Source: Sedimentibacter sp. (GTDB lineage Bacteria > Bacillota > Clostridia > Tissierellales > Sedimentibacteraceae). Taken from it: a stretch of 64,000 bases of DNA. The notes below the pieces were generated by a model. The model saw nothing but the letters and a program-made list of their open reading frames with translations, was not told the origin of the DNA and searched no databases. Shown piece after piece: positions 36,062 through 44,443 of the stretch (position 1 is the stretch's first letter; each line of letters opens with the position of its first letter). The position numbers and the translations under genes are program-made. The stretch spans positions 124,001 to 188,000 of the forward strand of contig JAHDLA010000011.1 in assembly GCA_018436705.1 (NCBI GenBank), read 5' to 3'.

Positions 36062-37333
36062 TTACATTCTCAATGTAAACTTACTTCCTTCATTTATCTC
36101 ACTTTCAACGGAAAGAGAATACTTGTGCACATCGGCAATCCATTTGGCAATACTCAATCCCAAACCGGTGCCTCCTTCCCTGTGCCTAGCTTTATCAGCT
36201 CTATAAAAGCGATCAAATATTCTTTCCAAATCCTTTTTAGCTATACCTATACCTGTATCCTCAACAGTGAACATTTTTCTTTTATTTTTATCTGTAAACA
36301 ATCTGACAGAAACTTTTCCATTTTCCGTATATTTAACAGCATTGTCCACAAGGATTACAACCAGTCTTCTTATTTTATCATAATCGGCTTTTATTTTAAC
36401 GTCCTCTTCCAAATCAAACTGAAAATCCAGCCCCTTTTTTCTAGCTATTATCTCCATGTTCTGACACACATTTTCCGCAACTTCCGTAAAAGAAAATTCT
36501 GTCATATCCAGCTTTTCTTCGTTCGCATCTGCTTTAGCAAGTATCAGAAGCTGATCAATTAGTTTAGCCATAACCCTTGTTTCGGAATATGCATTATCAA
36601 GCCAAATTTCATTTTCTTCAACTGTACCTTCTTCATCGCTCAGTACAACATCCAGATTTGTCTGTATTACTGTCAAAGGGGTTCTGAGTTCATGGGATGC
36701 ATCAGCAACAAATTCCCTTTGGCGCCCCCATGTTTCTTTGACAGGTTTCAAAGCTTCACCGGTAAATATAAAGCTTATTACAAGCAATATTGCAGTTCCG
36801 CTGCAACCCGTAGCATACAAAACAGTTCTGAGGAATGACCAGAGTATTTCTTCATTGACTGTATTTTGATATACCTGCACCACACTTTGCCCGTTGGTAT
36901 CAAAATATCTTGTATATATCCTATAATTGAATCGTCCAATTTTTCTTACCACATATGAATCCTTTTTTTCTTCAAGAGATTCCAAAGCAAGATTCTGTAT
37001 ATCATCGGAAATTTTAACTTCGTCCTCCTCAGAATAAACTACCTCCATGTCGCCGTTATATATTACATAACAGGCATCAAGCCTCTTGCTTCCCATAAGA
37101 GCAACAGACGGACCTATTCTTTGCAGCACTGTTCCTTCCGTTGTTCTGAAATTCGAATATGTGATGCTTCTGTAGGCATATATTCTCAAAGCTTCTGATT
37201 TCATGAGTTCTTTATTTCCATCCTCAAAAACAATTCGCGTAAAATTATAAATTCCCGCAGCAATAAAAGCCATGAACAGAACCAGAATCAGCCCCATGTA
37301 TGCTGTTAGTTTAAAATGAAGTCTTCTAAACAT
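36062..37333 (-). CDS. Two-component sensor histidine kinase
   Basis: 423 aa. Membrane helices near 10-30 and 170-190 enclose a short extracellular sensor of about 140 residues. HisKA phospho-acceptor in FVADASHELRTPLTVI near 213; HATPase with ILVDNAVKYTENGKV, DTGIGIAKKDLERIF and GGTGLGLSIAKWI. No HAMP domain is obvious. It phosphorylates the OmpR-type regulator encoded 1 bp upstream. Signal unknown. Confidence 0.95.
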   Translation of the reverse strand: MFRRLHFKLTAYMGLILVLFMAFIAAGIYNFTRIVFEDGNKELMKSEALRIYAYRSITYSNFRTTEGTVLQRIGPSVALMGSKRLDACYVIYNGDMEVVYSEEDEVKISDDIQNLALESLEEKKDSYVVRKIGRFNYRIYTRYFDTNGQSVVQVYQNTVNEEILWSFLRTVLYATGCSGTAILLVISFIFTGEALKPVKETWGRQREFVADASHELRTPLTVIQTNLDVVLSDEEGTVEENEIWLDNAYSETRVMAKLIDQLLILAKADANEEKLDMTEFSFTEVAENVCQNMEIIARKKGLDFQFDLEEDVKIKADYDKIRRLVVILVDNAVKYTENGKVSVRLFTDKNKRKMFTVEDTGIGIAKKDLERIFDRFYRADKARHREGGTGLGLSIAKWIADVHKYSLSVESEINEGSKFTLRM

Positions 37334-37334
37334 T

Positions 37335-38003
37335 TTATTTCTCCTTAAGCATGTACCCTACGCCTCTCACTGTTTCGATTTTTGCATTTGTGTTTTCAAG
37401 CCTTTTTCTCAAATGATGAACATAAATTTCTATATTGCTTTCCAGTATGTCTGCTTCAAGTCCCCAAATTCTGTCAATAATCTGTTCTCTGGTAAAAACC
37501 TGTCTCGGTTTTTTTATAAACATTTCCATAAGCATGGCTTCCTTAAGCGGCAGCTTATGTTCATTACCTCCTATATATATCAGATAATTCTTTACATCAT
37601 ACTTTATATCTTCAAATTCATATATTTCGCCAACATATTCCGTGCTCTTTCTTCTTGCTAAAGCTTTTACTCTTGCAATCAATTCCTTTGTAGCAAAAGG
37701 CTTAACAAGGTAATCATCAGCTCCGTTCTCCAAGCCGAACACCCTGTCATCAACCGTATCTTTTGCCGTAAGCATTATAACAGGTGTCTTTATGCCATTT
37801 TTTCTTATTGATTTTAATATTTGAATGCCGTCAACACCCGGAAGCATTATATCCAGCACTATTACATCATATATATCCTTGCCTGATAGAATCATCCCTT
37901 CTTCTCCGTCATTTGCAATATCAACGTCAATTTTCTGCTTTCCAAACAAAAAACTCAGGGCCTGGGTAATTTTAACTTCATCCTCTACGATTAATATTCT
38001 CAA
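37335..38003 (-). CDS. OmpR-family response regulator
   Basis: 222 aa from TTG 38003, chosen because GGGAGGA lies 7 nt upstream; the in-frame ATGs at 38018 and 38009 are on or next to that site. Receiver domain with phospho-acceptor Asp near 51 (VIVLDIMLPGVDG) and Lys in VKPFATKEL; winged-helix DNA-binding domain in the C-terminal third (IEIYVHHLRKRLE). Works with the kinase at 36062-37333. Target genes unknown. Confidence 0.95.
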   Translation of the reverse strand: MRILIVEDEVKITQALSFLFGKQKIDVDIANDGEEGMILSGKDIYDVIVLDIMLPGVDGIQILKSIRKNGIKTPVIMLTAKDTVDDRVFGLENGADDYLVKPFATKELIARVKALARRKSTEYVGEIYEFEDIKYDVKNYLIYIGGNEHKLPLKEAMLMEMFIKKPRQVFTREQIIDRIWGLEADILESNIEIYVHHLRKRLENTNAKIETVRGVGYMLKEK

Positions 38004-38171
38004 AATCATTCCTCCCATTCTGCCATTATGATAGTACCATATTATTATTTAAATCTTAAGTTAATATTAATATTATATAATTTCAATTTTATTAACACAT
38101 ATTATATACTATGAGACATTCTATAGCAAATTTAAATTGCACCTCAATAATCAAAGGAACAATATTTTTCA

Positions 38172-38230
38172 ATAAAAATAAGCCCCTCAATACAATATGC
38201 ATTAACTAACCGCATACAATAAGTGGAGCA
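38172..38230 (-). terminator. Terminator of the EAL-domain gene
   Basis: GCTCC and GGGGC with an internal GTATGC/GCATAT stem form an imperfect hairpin on the minus strand, followed by TTATTTTTATT, 15 nt past the stop at 38245. Confidence 0.6.
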
Positions 38231-38244
38231 AGAGGTTCGTTCAT

Positions 38245-39837
38245 CTATATAGCTAATTTATAGTAATTAACCTTTTCTTTATTAATTAATTCTTCATATT
38301 CATCCATTGGTTTAGGCTTCTCAAATATAAAGCCCTGGGCCATGTCACAACCTATTTTTTTAAGAAAGTCAACCTGATTGCTTGTTTCCACGCCTTCACA
38401 TACAACATTCAGTTTAAGATTTTTAGCCATATTTACAATATTGCTGACAATTATTTTTGAATTATTTTCTTCTATATTACTCAAAAACATTTTATCTAAC
38501 TTCAATGTATCAATTGGCATTTCCTTTAAAAGTCCCAAGCTTGAATATCCCGAGCCAAAATCATCCATTGAAATTTCAAATCCGTCATCTCTAAACTTAC
38601 GCATTACCGAAAAAATCTCGCTTTCATTTTTATTGCTGAAAACTACAGATTCGGTTATTTCTATTTCTATGAAGCCGTCCGCAATTCTGTACTTATCCCT
38701 TATTCCTCTATATTCAGATACAAAATTGCTGCTTGTAAAGTGACTTCTTGAAACATTAACAGAAACAGGATGCACATTGTAACCTGAATCAATCCATTTC
38801 CTGATGCTGGAACATACCTCTTCAAATACAAATTTGTCTAAATCAACAATAAAACCATTGTTTTCAAAAACAGGAATGAACCTTATGGGAGAAAGCAGCC
38901 CCATCTCCGGATGAACCCATCTGACAAGCGCCTCAGCACCTGAAAGATTTCCTGTCTGCAAATCAACCTTAGGCTGTAGATACACCACAAATTCACCATT
39001 TTTCAAAGCCTTGTGCATATCATTTTCAATAGTTTTAATTTCAATCATTCTATCTGATATGCTATCCTCATATACTGCACAACCACTTTTATAACTGCTC
39101 TTAAGATTCACTTTTGCAAAATATGCTTTATCAATTGCAACCCTTACATCTAAATTTTCATTATCAATAAAGTATATTCCTGTCTTTACAACCGGTGCAA
39201 GATTTAATTTATTCCACACACCCATTTTTTCTATCTTATCTGATATTTCGCAAGCTCTTTTGATCAGCTTCTCCTGCTCTTCATATTCTAACAACACAAA
39301 AAAATTATCGCCTTCAGCCTTGCCGATAATTTCATTTTTAAGGCTCTTAGTTAAAACCTTTCCTATCTGACGGAGTATCTCATCACCCTTTTTATATCCG
39401 ACACTGTTATTTATAATGGAAAACTTATTTAAATCATAATGAACCAGTGCATAATTTATTGAAGCATTGCTTTTTATTATTGTTTCCGCATCTATTATAA
39501 ACTCAGATTTGTAGCTTACATCGAACATAAACTCATTTTTCCTGTCTCCTCTGTTTCTGTTTGATTTTCTTATGTTCTTTCTTATAAACCTGAACTCCTT
39601 TTTTATATTGCTGTACAATCCAAAAACAACTGCAATAAAAATAATGTTAAGCGCAGCAAAAATCTTCAGCATCAGAGTTTTGTCTCCTCCTGCAATCACA
39701 TGTATGGTCTCAAGCAATACAAAAGCGGTACAAAATGCAGCAATAGCAATGAAATAATTTATATGCGGTCTAAACTTCGAAACGTCATCCTTGTCAAAAA
39801 TTTCATTCACCTCCGCCAATAACTGTGTGCTGTTCAA
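38245..39837 (-). CDS. Membrane-bound EAL phosphodiesterase with degenerate GGDEF domain
   Basis: 530 aa from TTG 39837. Two membrane helices near 27-47 and 55-75. A GGDEF-type domain about 105-255 has EGDNF in place of GGDEF, so it probably cannot make c-di-GMP and may bind GTP or act as a regulator. The EAL domain (about 270-515) keeps EALVRW, EITES, DDFGSGYSSL, KLDK and EGVET, so c-di-GMP hydrolysis is expected, favouring motility. It sits between the two-component system and flagellin. Confidence 0.92.
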   Translation of the reverse strand: MNSTQLLAEVNEIFDKDDVSKFRPHINYFIAIAAFCTAFVLLETIHVIAGGDKTLMLKIFAALNIIFIAVVFGLYSNIKKEFRFIRKNIRKSNRNRGDRKNEFMFDVSYKSEFIIDAETIIKSNASINYALVHYDLNKFSIINNSVGYKKGDEILRQIGKVLTKSLKNEIIGKAEGDNFFVLLEYEEQEKLIKRACEISDKIEKMGVWNKLNLAPVVKTGIYFIDNENLDVRVAIDKAYFAKVNLKSSYKSGCAVYEDSISDRMIEIKTIENDMHKALKNGEFVVYLQPKVDLQTGNLSGAEALVRWVHPEMGLLSPIRFIPVFENNGFIVDLDKFVFEEVCSSIRKWIDSGYNVHPVSVNVSRSHFTSSNFVSEYRGIRDKYRIADGFIEIEITESVVFSNKNESEIFSVMRKFRDDGFEISMDDFGSGYSSLGLLKEMPIDTLKLDKMFLSNIEENNSKIIVSNIVNMAKNLKLNVVCEGVETSNQVDFLKKIGCDMAQGFIFEKPKPMDEYEELINKEKVNYYKLAI

Positions 39838-39886
39838 TTACACCATCAGTATTAATGCCCATCTATTTTATTTTATTTGTAAAGCC

Positions 39887-39916
39887 AAAACAGAGGTGCA
39901 GCATACTGCACCCCTG
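39887..39916 (-). terminator. Terminator of the flagellin gene
   Basis: CAGGGGTGCAG (39906-39916 on minus) pairs with CTGCACCTCTG (39891-39901) around TATG, followed by TTTTGG. It lies 16 nt past the flagellin stop. Confidence 0.85.
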
Positions 39917-39931
39917 CTATGTTTTTATAAA

Positions 39932-40774
39932 TTATTGTAATAACTGTAATACACCTTGTGGCTGTTGATTAGCCTGAGCAAGCATTGCTTGTGCAGCCTG
40001 AGTAAGAATGTTATTCTTAGTGTATGTCATCATTTCCTTAGCCATGTCAACGTCTCTGATACGAGATTCAGCAGCTGTTAAGTTTTCTGAAGTAACGTTC
40101 AAGTTGTTGATAGTATGTTCAAGTCTATTCTGAACAGCACCCATGTTAGCACGTTCGCTTGAAACATATGCAATAGCATCGTCAATAGCAGCAATTGCTC
40201 CACTTGCACCAGATCTTGTGCTTATGTCAAGACCAGCTACACCACTGGCACTACCGCCAGATACCTTTAAAGCCTCAGCTTGCATATCAGCAAAAGTTAC
40301 TTCTATAGTTTGGCCTTTGTTTGCTCCTATTTGAAGAGTAAACTTACCACTAGCTGTAGTTGTATCCAGTAATTTCTGAGTGTTGAATTCAGTGTTCTGT
40401 GCTATTCTGTCAATCTCAGAAATAAGTGCTTCGTTTTCTTTTTGCAGCTCAGCTCTGTCAGCTTCAGTGTTAGTATCACTTGCAGACTGAACAGCCAATT
40501 CTCTCATTCTCTGTAAAATAGAGTGAGTTTCATTTAAAGCACCTTCTGCTGTCTGAATCATTGATATTCCGTCATCAGCATTTTTAGCAGCCATGTCAAG
40601 GCCTCTTATCTGGCTTCTCATTTTTTCAGAAATAGCCAAACCTGCTGCATCATCACCGGCTCTGTTGATTTTATAGCCTGAAGATAATTTTTCTATGTTC
40701 TTTCCTGTATTAGTGTTATTCATTCCCAATTGTCTCAAGGAATTTAATGCGTTGATATTATGTTGAATTCTCAT
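39932..40774 (-). CDS. hag: Flagellin
   Basis: 280 aa, a short Firmicutes-type flagellin. N-terminal D0/D1 (MRIQHNINALNSLRQL, KLSSGYKINRAGDDAAGLAI) and C-terminal D1/D0 (AAESRIRDVDMAKEM, terminal LQLLQ) are conserved. The central variable part, about 130-190, is small and Ser/Thr/Gly-rich, the likely surface for O-glycosylation. No Cys. The sugar pathway and Maf transferase genes lie directly upstream. Own sigma-28 promoter, about 100-nt leader with a GGA-loop hairpin, GGAGGT ribosome site and terminator. Confidence 0.97.
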   Translation of the reverse strand: MRIQHNINALNSLRQLGMNNTNTGKNIEKLSSGYKINRAGDDAAGLAISEKMRSQIRGLDMAAKNADDGISMIQTAEGALNETHSILQRMRELAVQSASDTNTEADRAELQKENEALISEIDRIAQNTEFNTQKLLDTTTASGKFTLQIGANKGQTIEVTFADMQAEALKVSGGSASGVAGLDISTRSGASGAIAAIDDAIAYVSSERANMGAVQNRLEHTINNLNVTSENLTAAESRIRDVDMAKEMMTYTKNNILTQAAQAMLAQANQQPQGVLQLLQ

Positions 40775-40797
40775 TTTTTACCTCCGTGTAATTTATC

Positions 40798-40809
40798 GGG
40801 ATCCTTCCC
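40798..40809 (-). promoter_or_regulatory. Candidate CsrA-binding hairpin in the flagellin leader
   Basis: GGGA-AGGA-TCCC: a 4-bp stem presenting AGGA in the loop, about 16 nt upstream of a second GGA in the CGGAGGT ribosome site. Two GGA sites, one in a hairpin loop and one over the ribosome site, is the arrangement of the Bacillus subtilis hag leader controlled by CsrA and FliW. Neither csrA nor fliW is in this window. Confidence 0.55.
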
Positions 40810-40882
40810 TTTAGCTTAGTTTTTATTGGCTACATCCCCGGCATCGGGCCCTGATGCCAGAAACATTTCCTTTATGAACTAT

Positions 40883-40909
40883 ATATCGAAACATTAATAA
40901 AAAAGTTTA
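40883..40909 (-). promoter_or_regulatory. Sigma-28 promoter of flagellin
   Basis: TAAA (40906-40909), exact 15-nt spacer and TTCGATAT (40883-40890) on the minus strand; consensus is TAAA-N15-GCCGATAA/T. It gives a leader of about 100 nt. It begins 8 nt past the stop of the upstream cytidylyltransferase gene. Confidence 0.8.
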
Positions 40910-40916
40910 GTTCTTT

Positions 40917-41633
40917 TTATGATTTTTTTATATTTTTTGACAATATATATTCAGCCAATTCTAAATCGTCTTCCGTATCTATGTCTACAGACGAATTACT
41001 GTCCATTATATATGCTAACGTATTCTCTATTTCAAATGTTCTATGTTTTTTAAATTCATCAATGTCACAAATATAAATAGCTCCATTCAGTCTATATAAA
41101 GGCGGAAAGCTCTGTCTCCTTGAATATTGTTTTTTATCATAAGTTATGAAGTCTTTTATAATTCCATCCTCATTAATACTTTTTAACCACCATGGTGGAT
41201 TTTCTTCTTTTGTAACAGATATTAAGGATTTAAAATTTTTGCTTTTACTTAAGAGCTTTTCAATTGCATTGTCTATATCCGCAACCATTCTAAAAGGCGA
41301 CGTGCATTGCAATAGCATTACATAGTTTGGAATGTATTTTTCATTATCCTCCAATACCTTTAATGTGTAGAGCACAGAATCTATGGTTGGTGAATCATCG
41401 GAAGCTAATTCTTTTGGCCTCTCAATTACCTCTGCTCCCATTCGCATACAAGCATCTTCTATTTCTTTATCCTCAGTTGATACTATTATTCTGTTTATGT
41501 ATTTTGATTTTTGCGCTTCTTCTATAGTCCATTGAATCAGAGGTTTATTGCCCAAATTTCTAAGATTTTTCCTGTGAACTCCTTTAGACCCCCCTCTTGC
41601 CGGAATAATGCATATTATTTTTTTATCTATCAA
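40917..41633 (-). CDS. CMP-nonulosonate synthetase (NeuA/LegF family)
   Basis: 238 aa from TTG 41633 (GGCGGTGA 5 nt upstream; GTG 41642 lies on that site). N-terminal CTP-binding IPARGGSKGVHRKNL, then RPKELASDDSPTIDSVL and LLQCTSPFR, all typical of CMP-sialic, pseudaminic and legionaminic acid synthetases. It activates the nonulosonate with CTP for transfer to flagellin. Last gene of the sugar operon, directly before flagellin. Legionaminate is favoured over pseudaminate by the linked guanylyltransferase and NeuC-type epimerase. Confidence 0.9.
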   Translation of the reverse strand: MIDKKIICIIPARGGSKGVHRKNLRNLGNKPLIQWTIEEAQKSKYINRIIVSTEDKEIEDACMRMGAEVIERPKELASDDSPTIDSVLYTLKVLEDNEKYIPNYVMLLQCTSPFRMVADIDNAIEKLLSKSKNFKSLISVTKEENPPWWLKSINEDGIIKDFITYDKKQYSRRQSFPPLYRLNGAIYICDIDEFKKHRTFEIENTLAYIMDSNSSVDIDTEDDLELAEYILSKNIKKS

Positions 41634-41653
41634 AAATATCACCGCCCAAAATT

Positions 41654-42316
41654 TTATTCTATCTCTTTAATTAAAACAAATGCTTCTGCACTATCGACAC
41701 CTATGGCAGCTCCCCTTATAGTTGCATAAGCCTTTATATTTTTTTCACTTCTTGGAAAAGGATGCTCCGAAATTTCGCTGCTATAAATCTTAGCAATTTC
41801 TATTTTTTTATCAACAAAGTTTGAAATATCCACAAAGTAATTTGGTTTAAAAGTATATTCAAACATAACAAAGTCCGTCTCAGATGGAGTTTCCATCATT
41901 AATATTTTATTTATAAAAGGATATCTGAAGTTTTTAGTACAAGAATAGCATAAATCGAACGTAATTCTATGGTCAGAATGCACATCCTTATAATATGGCA
42001 ATACAATTATGCTTGGTTTAACTTTATTAATAACAGAACTTATTTTTTGAAGTAATTCTCCTTCTAAATATGAATCTAAACCTGAGGGTCTTAACTTTAA
42101 GTTATAATACCCGTCCAAATTATATCTTTTAATCATTTCTTCAATTTCATTATTACGACGTATAATCTTTTCTTCGTCATATCCAAATGCCACATCCATA
42201 TGCGTCATATTTAAAACATAAACTTGATTACCCTCTATCTTTTTTCTGAGCATCAACCCACCGGCTCCTAATGTTTCATCATCCGGATGGGTTGCAACAA
42301 TTAGGTATTTGTCCAT
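41654..42316 (-). CDS. PIG-L/LmbE-family deacetylase
   Basis: 220 aa from ATG 42316. Zinc and catalytic motifs ATHPDDETLGAGG near the N-terminus and DVHSDHR near 115. The family removes N-acetyl groups from GlcNAc-type sugars and related molecules. Inside a legionaminate-type operon it may remove one acetyl group from the nonulosonate or a precursor so another acyl group can be added. That role is inferred. It overlaps no gene; the acyltransferase stop is 16 bp upstream of its ATG. Confidence 0.85.
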   Translation of the reverse strand: MDKYLIVATHPDDETLGAGGLMLRKKIEGNQVYVLNMTHMDVAFGYDEEKIIRRNNEIEEMIKRYNLDGYYNLKLRPSGLDSYLEGELLQKISSVINKVKPSIIVLPYYKDVHSDHRITFDLCYSCTKNFRYPFINKILMMETPSETDFVMFEYTFKPNYFVDISNFVDKKIEIAKIYSSEISEHPFPRSEKNIKAYATIRGAAIGVDSAEAFVLIKEIE

Positions 42317-42332
42317 ATTCAGTGATTCCTTT

Positions 42333-43274
42333 CTAAAATATATCAATATCACTCATAGTAAGATACCAGTTATTGAAATCCAATAAGCCATCATTCAACT
42401 TTTCAGAGTTATTCTTAACTATAAAATGAAAATACAACCCGCTTTCTTCAAAATTAAATTCTTTAAGTACACTCATGAGTTCATTGTCAGAAAACCAAGT
42501 ATTCACTTTTAAAACATTTTTAGATTGAAACAAATCAAAGCAAAATTTAATCAATTGCTTTAAAACTGATGCATTTATTGCAATTAAATCTACAATATCA
42601 CCTATTCGTTCTGAATTGCTATCATAAGTTTTAATTACTGCATATCCCAATATTTTATCAGCATCTATATATGCAATTACTTGATATTTATTATTCGGAT
42701 TATCTATAAATCTCCAATTTAAGTACTTTGAATCTCTTGATGCTATAATCTTATATTTATTAGTAATAAAAAGAAATAACTCATCAAACTTTTTATCAAA
42801 TTCATAGACAAATGTACATTTATCGCTGACATTATATTTTTCATTTGAAATCTTGGATTCCAGCATTGGTATTTCTTTAATTAAACTAAATCCAAGTTTT
42901 CTAATAAATCCATTTACCGAATTATCATTTGGTACTCCAAATACTACATCTAATGAATCCATATTATCTAAATATAATTTTTCAGCAAGCTTTGTAAATA
43001 ACCCCCTCTTAAAATAATTTGGATGTGTAAATGTAGTCATTGATAATGCAGCATTGTACTTAGTCCCATTAACAAAAAGTGAAATTGGTGACAAAGCATA
43101 ATGGGCAGCCAAATTATTTTCATCCCATGCAAGGTTTATTAATGTTATATCTTTATTCGGGCTATCAATATATCTCCATTTCCAATAATCCATGGATAAC
43201 TTTCTGCCAAAGGCTCTTTCAAATACATCAAGTATATACTTTTCATCTCCAGCAGCATATTGTCTAAAATCCAA
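42333..43274 (-). CDS. GNAT-type acyltransferase
   Basis: 313 aa from TTG 43274. Two GNAT-like halves can be seen: residues about 1-150 (FVNGTKYNAALSMTTFTHPNYFKRGLFTKL, VFGVPNDNSVNGFIRKLGF) and about 170-300 (DSKYLNWRFIDNP, ILGYAVIK). Proteins of this plan acylate amino sugars or other amines. Next to the PIG-L deacetylase inside the nonulosonate operon, it is a good candidate to add a non-acetyl group to the sugar. Donor and acceptor are not evident. Confidence 0.75.
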   Translation of the reverse strand: MDFRQYAAGDEKYILDVFERAFGRKLSMDYWKWRYIDSPNKDITLINLAWDENNLAAHYALSPISLFVNGTKYNAALSMTTFTHPNYFKRGLFTKLAEKLYLDNMDSLDVVFGVPNDNSVNGFIRKLGFSLIKEIPMLESKISNEKYNVSDKCTFVYEFDKKFDELFLFITNKYKIIASRDSKYLNWRFIDNPNNKYQVIAYIDADKILGYAVIKTYDSNSERIGDIVDLIAINASVLKQLIKFCFDLFQSKNVLKVNTWFSDNELMSVLKEFNFEESGLYFHFIVKNNSEKLNDGLLDFNNWYLTMSDIDIF

Positions 43275-43288
43275 TTCAGTTTTCCCCC

Positions 43289-44443
43289 TTAAAAATCAAT
43301 ATCATAAAATTTTTTCTCCTCAAATTTATAGGAAAATATGGTTTCTTTTATTTTTCTTATAATATTTGCTGAAGTATTGTTTTTCTCATAAGGATTGTTA
43401 ACATTTGATAACTTTGGCATGTCAATAATTAAAGAAAGCTTTTCAAATACATCATTTTCTATTGGTTCACAGTTATAGATAGTATCACCTTGTATCCTTC
43501 CCTCCTGCCTTTTTCCAATATTTAATGTGTACGTTTCCAAACTTGGCACCTCTATAATTCCGCTGGAGGAATTTCCGGCAACAGCTTTTACATATTTTAT
43601 AGCACTGAGATATCTAAGTGTGCCTAATGAATGAAATGAAATTGTTGTATTACGATTATCATTTACAAAATCATCTATCATTTCATTAATTATTCTTCCT
43701 CCGGTATCTGAATTGCATTTTGTAAATATTACTTTAAGGTTTTTTATCCTGCCTAATGCCGCCAGTATTTCACGAAATTGAATTTGTGCCAAATGCGGTT
43801 CCAATGATAGCGGGTGAAATGTAACTAATATGGTATTATTATCAATTCTAAAATTTATATCTTTCTCTAAATCTTCCTTTGACAACAATTTTAGGCTTTT
43901 AATATTTTCAACACCTAAGGAACCCACATTATAAACATTTTTAGGATTTTCACCTAATTGTATCACTCGCTTTCTATAGAATTCAGTAGAAGTAAAATGC
44001 AGAAAACTGAATTTAGTAATAGCATGCCTCAACATGTTATCTATTGTGCCAGCCCCAGTTTCACCACCATAAAGATGTGCAATCGGTATTCCAGCTATCA
44101 TAGCAGTACTGGCAGCTGCAAATATTTCATATCTATCTCCTAACAAAACAACCATTTCAGGTTTTATTCTTTCAAAAGCATCCGCAAAACTTATCATTGC
44201 CAACCCAATTGACTTAGAAATACCTACTGTTGTATCGGAACTAAGTAAAATCTCAATTTTTTCATCAATTTTATAACCGTCATTTTCTATTTCTTTATAT
44301 GTAAGACCAAACTCAGGAGATAAATGCATTCCTGTAACTACCAGCTGTAGCTTAAGTTCATAGTCATTATTTATCTTATCAATCAATGGCCTAAGCAAGC
44401 CATATTCTGCTCTTGTTCCTGTAATTACACATATCTTTTTCAT
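43289..44443 (-). CDS. Hydrolysing UDP/GDP-sugar 2-epimerase (NeuC/LegG family)
   Basis: 384 aa. N-terminal ITGTRAEYGLLRPLI, DRYEIFAAASTAMIAGIPIAHLYGGE near 100 and the late GNSSSGIIEVPSLETYTLNIG are typical of NeuC/LegG. It would convert NDP-2,4-diacetamido-2,4,6-trideoxyglucose to the free manno sugar, the substrate of the synthase next door. Its ATG overlaps the synthase stop by 4 bp, so the two are coupled. Confidence 0.92.
   Translation of the reverse strand: MKKICVITGTRAEYGLLRPLIDKINNDYELKLQLVVTGMHLSPEFGLTYKEIENDGYKIDEKIEILLSSDTTVGISKSIGLAMISFADAFERIKPEMVVLLGDRYEIFAAASTAMIAGIPIAHLYGGETGAGTIDNMLRHAITKFSFLHFTSTEFYRKRVIQLGENPKNVYNVGSLGVENIKSLKLLSKEDLEKDINFRIDNNTILVTFHPLSLEPHLAQIQFREILAALGRIKNLKVIFTKCNSDTGGRIINEMIDDFVNDNRNTTISFHSLGTLRYLSAIKYVKAVAGNSSSGIIEVPSLETYTLNIGKRQEGRIQGDTIYNCEPIENDVFEKLSLIIDMPKLSNVNNPYEKNNTSANIIRKIKETIFSYKFEEKKFYDIDF

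Noticed and set aside
37335..38018. ATG 38018 or 38009 as start of the response regulator
   Set aside because: Both ATGs fall on or beside the GGGAGGA ribosome site; TTG 38003 has proper spacing.
40791..40800. Second sigma-28-like -10 (CCCGATAA) in the flagellin leader
   Set aside because: Its -35 position reads CTAA, and a start there would leave no room before the ribosome site. The promoter at 40883-40909 fits better.
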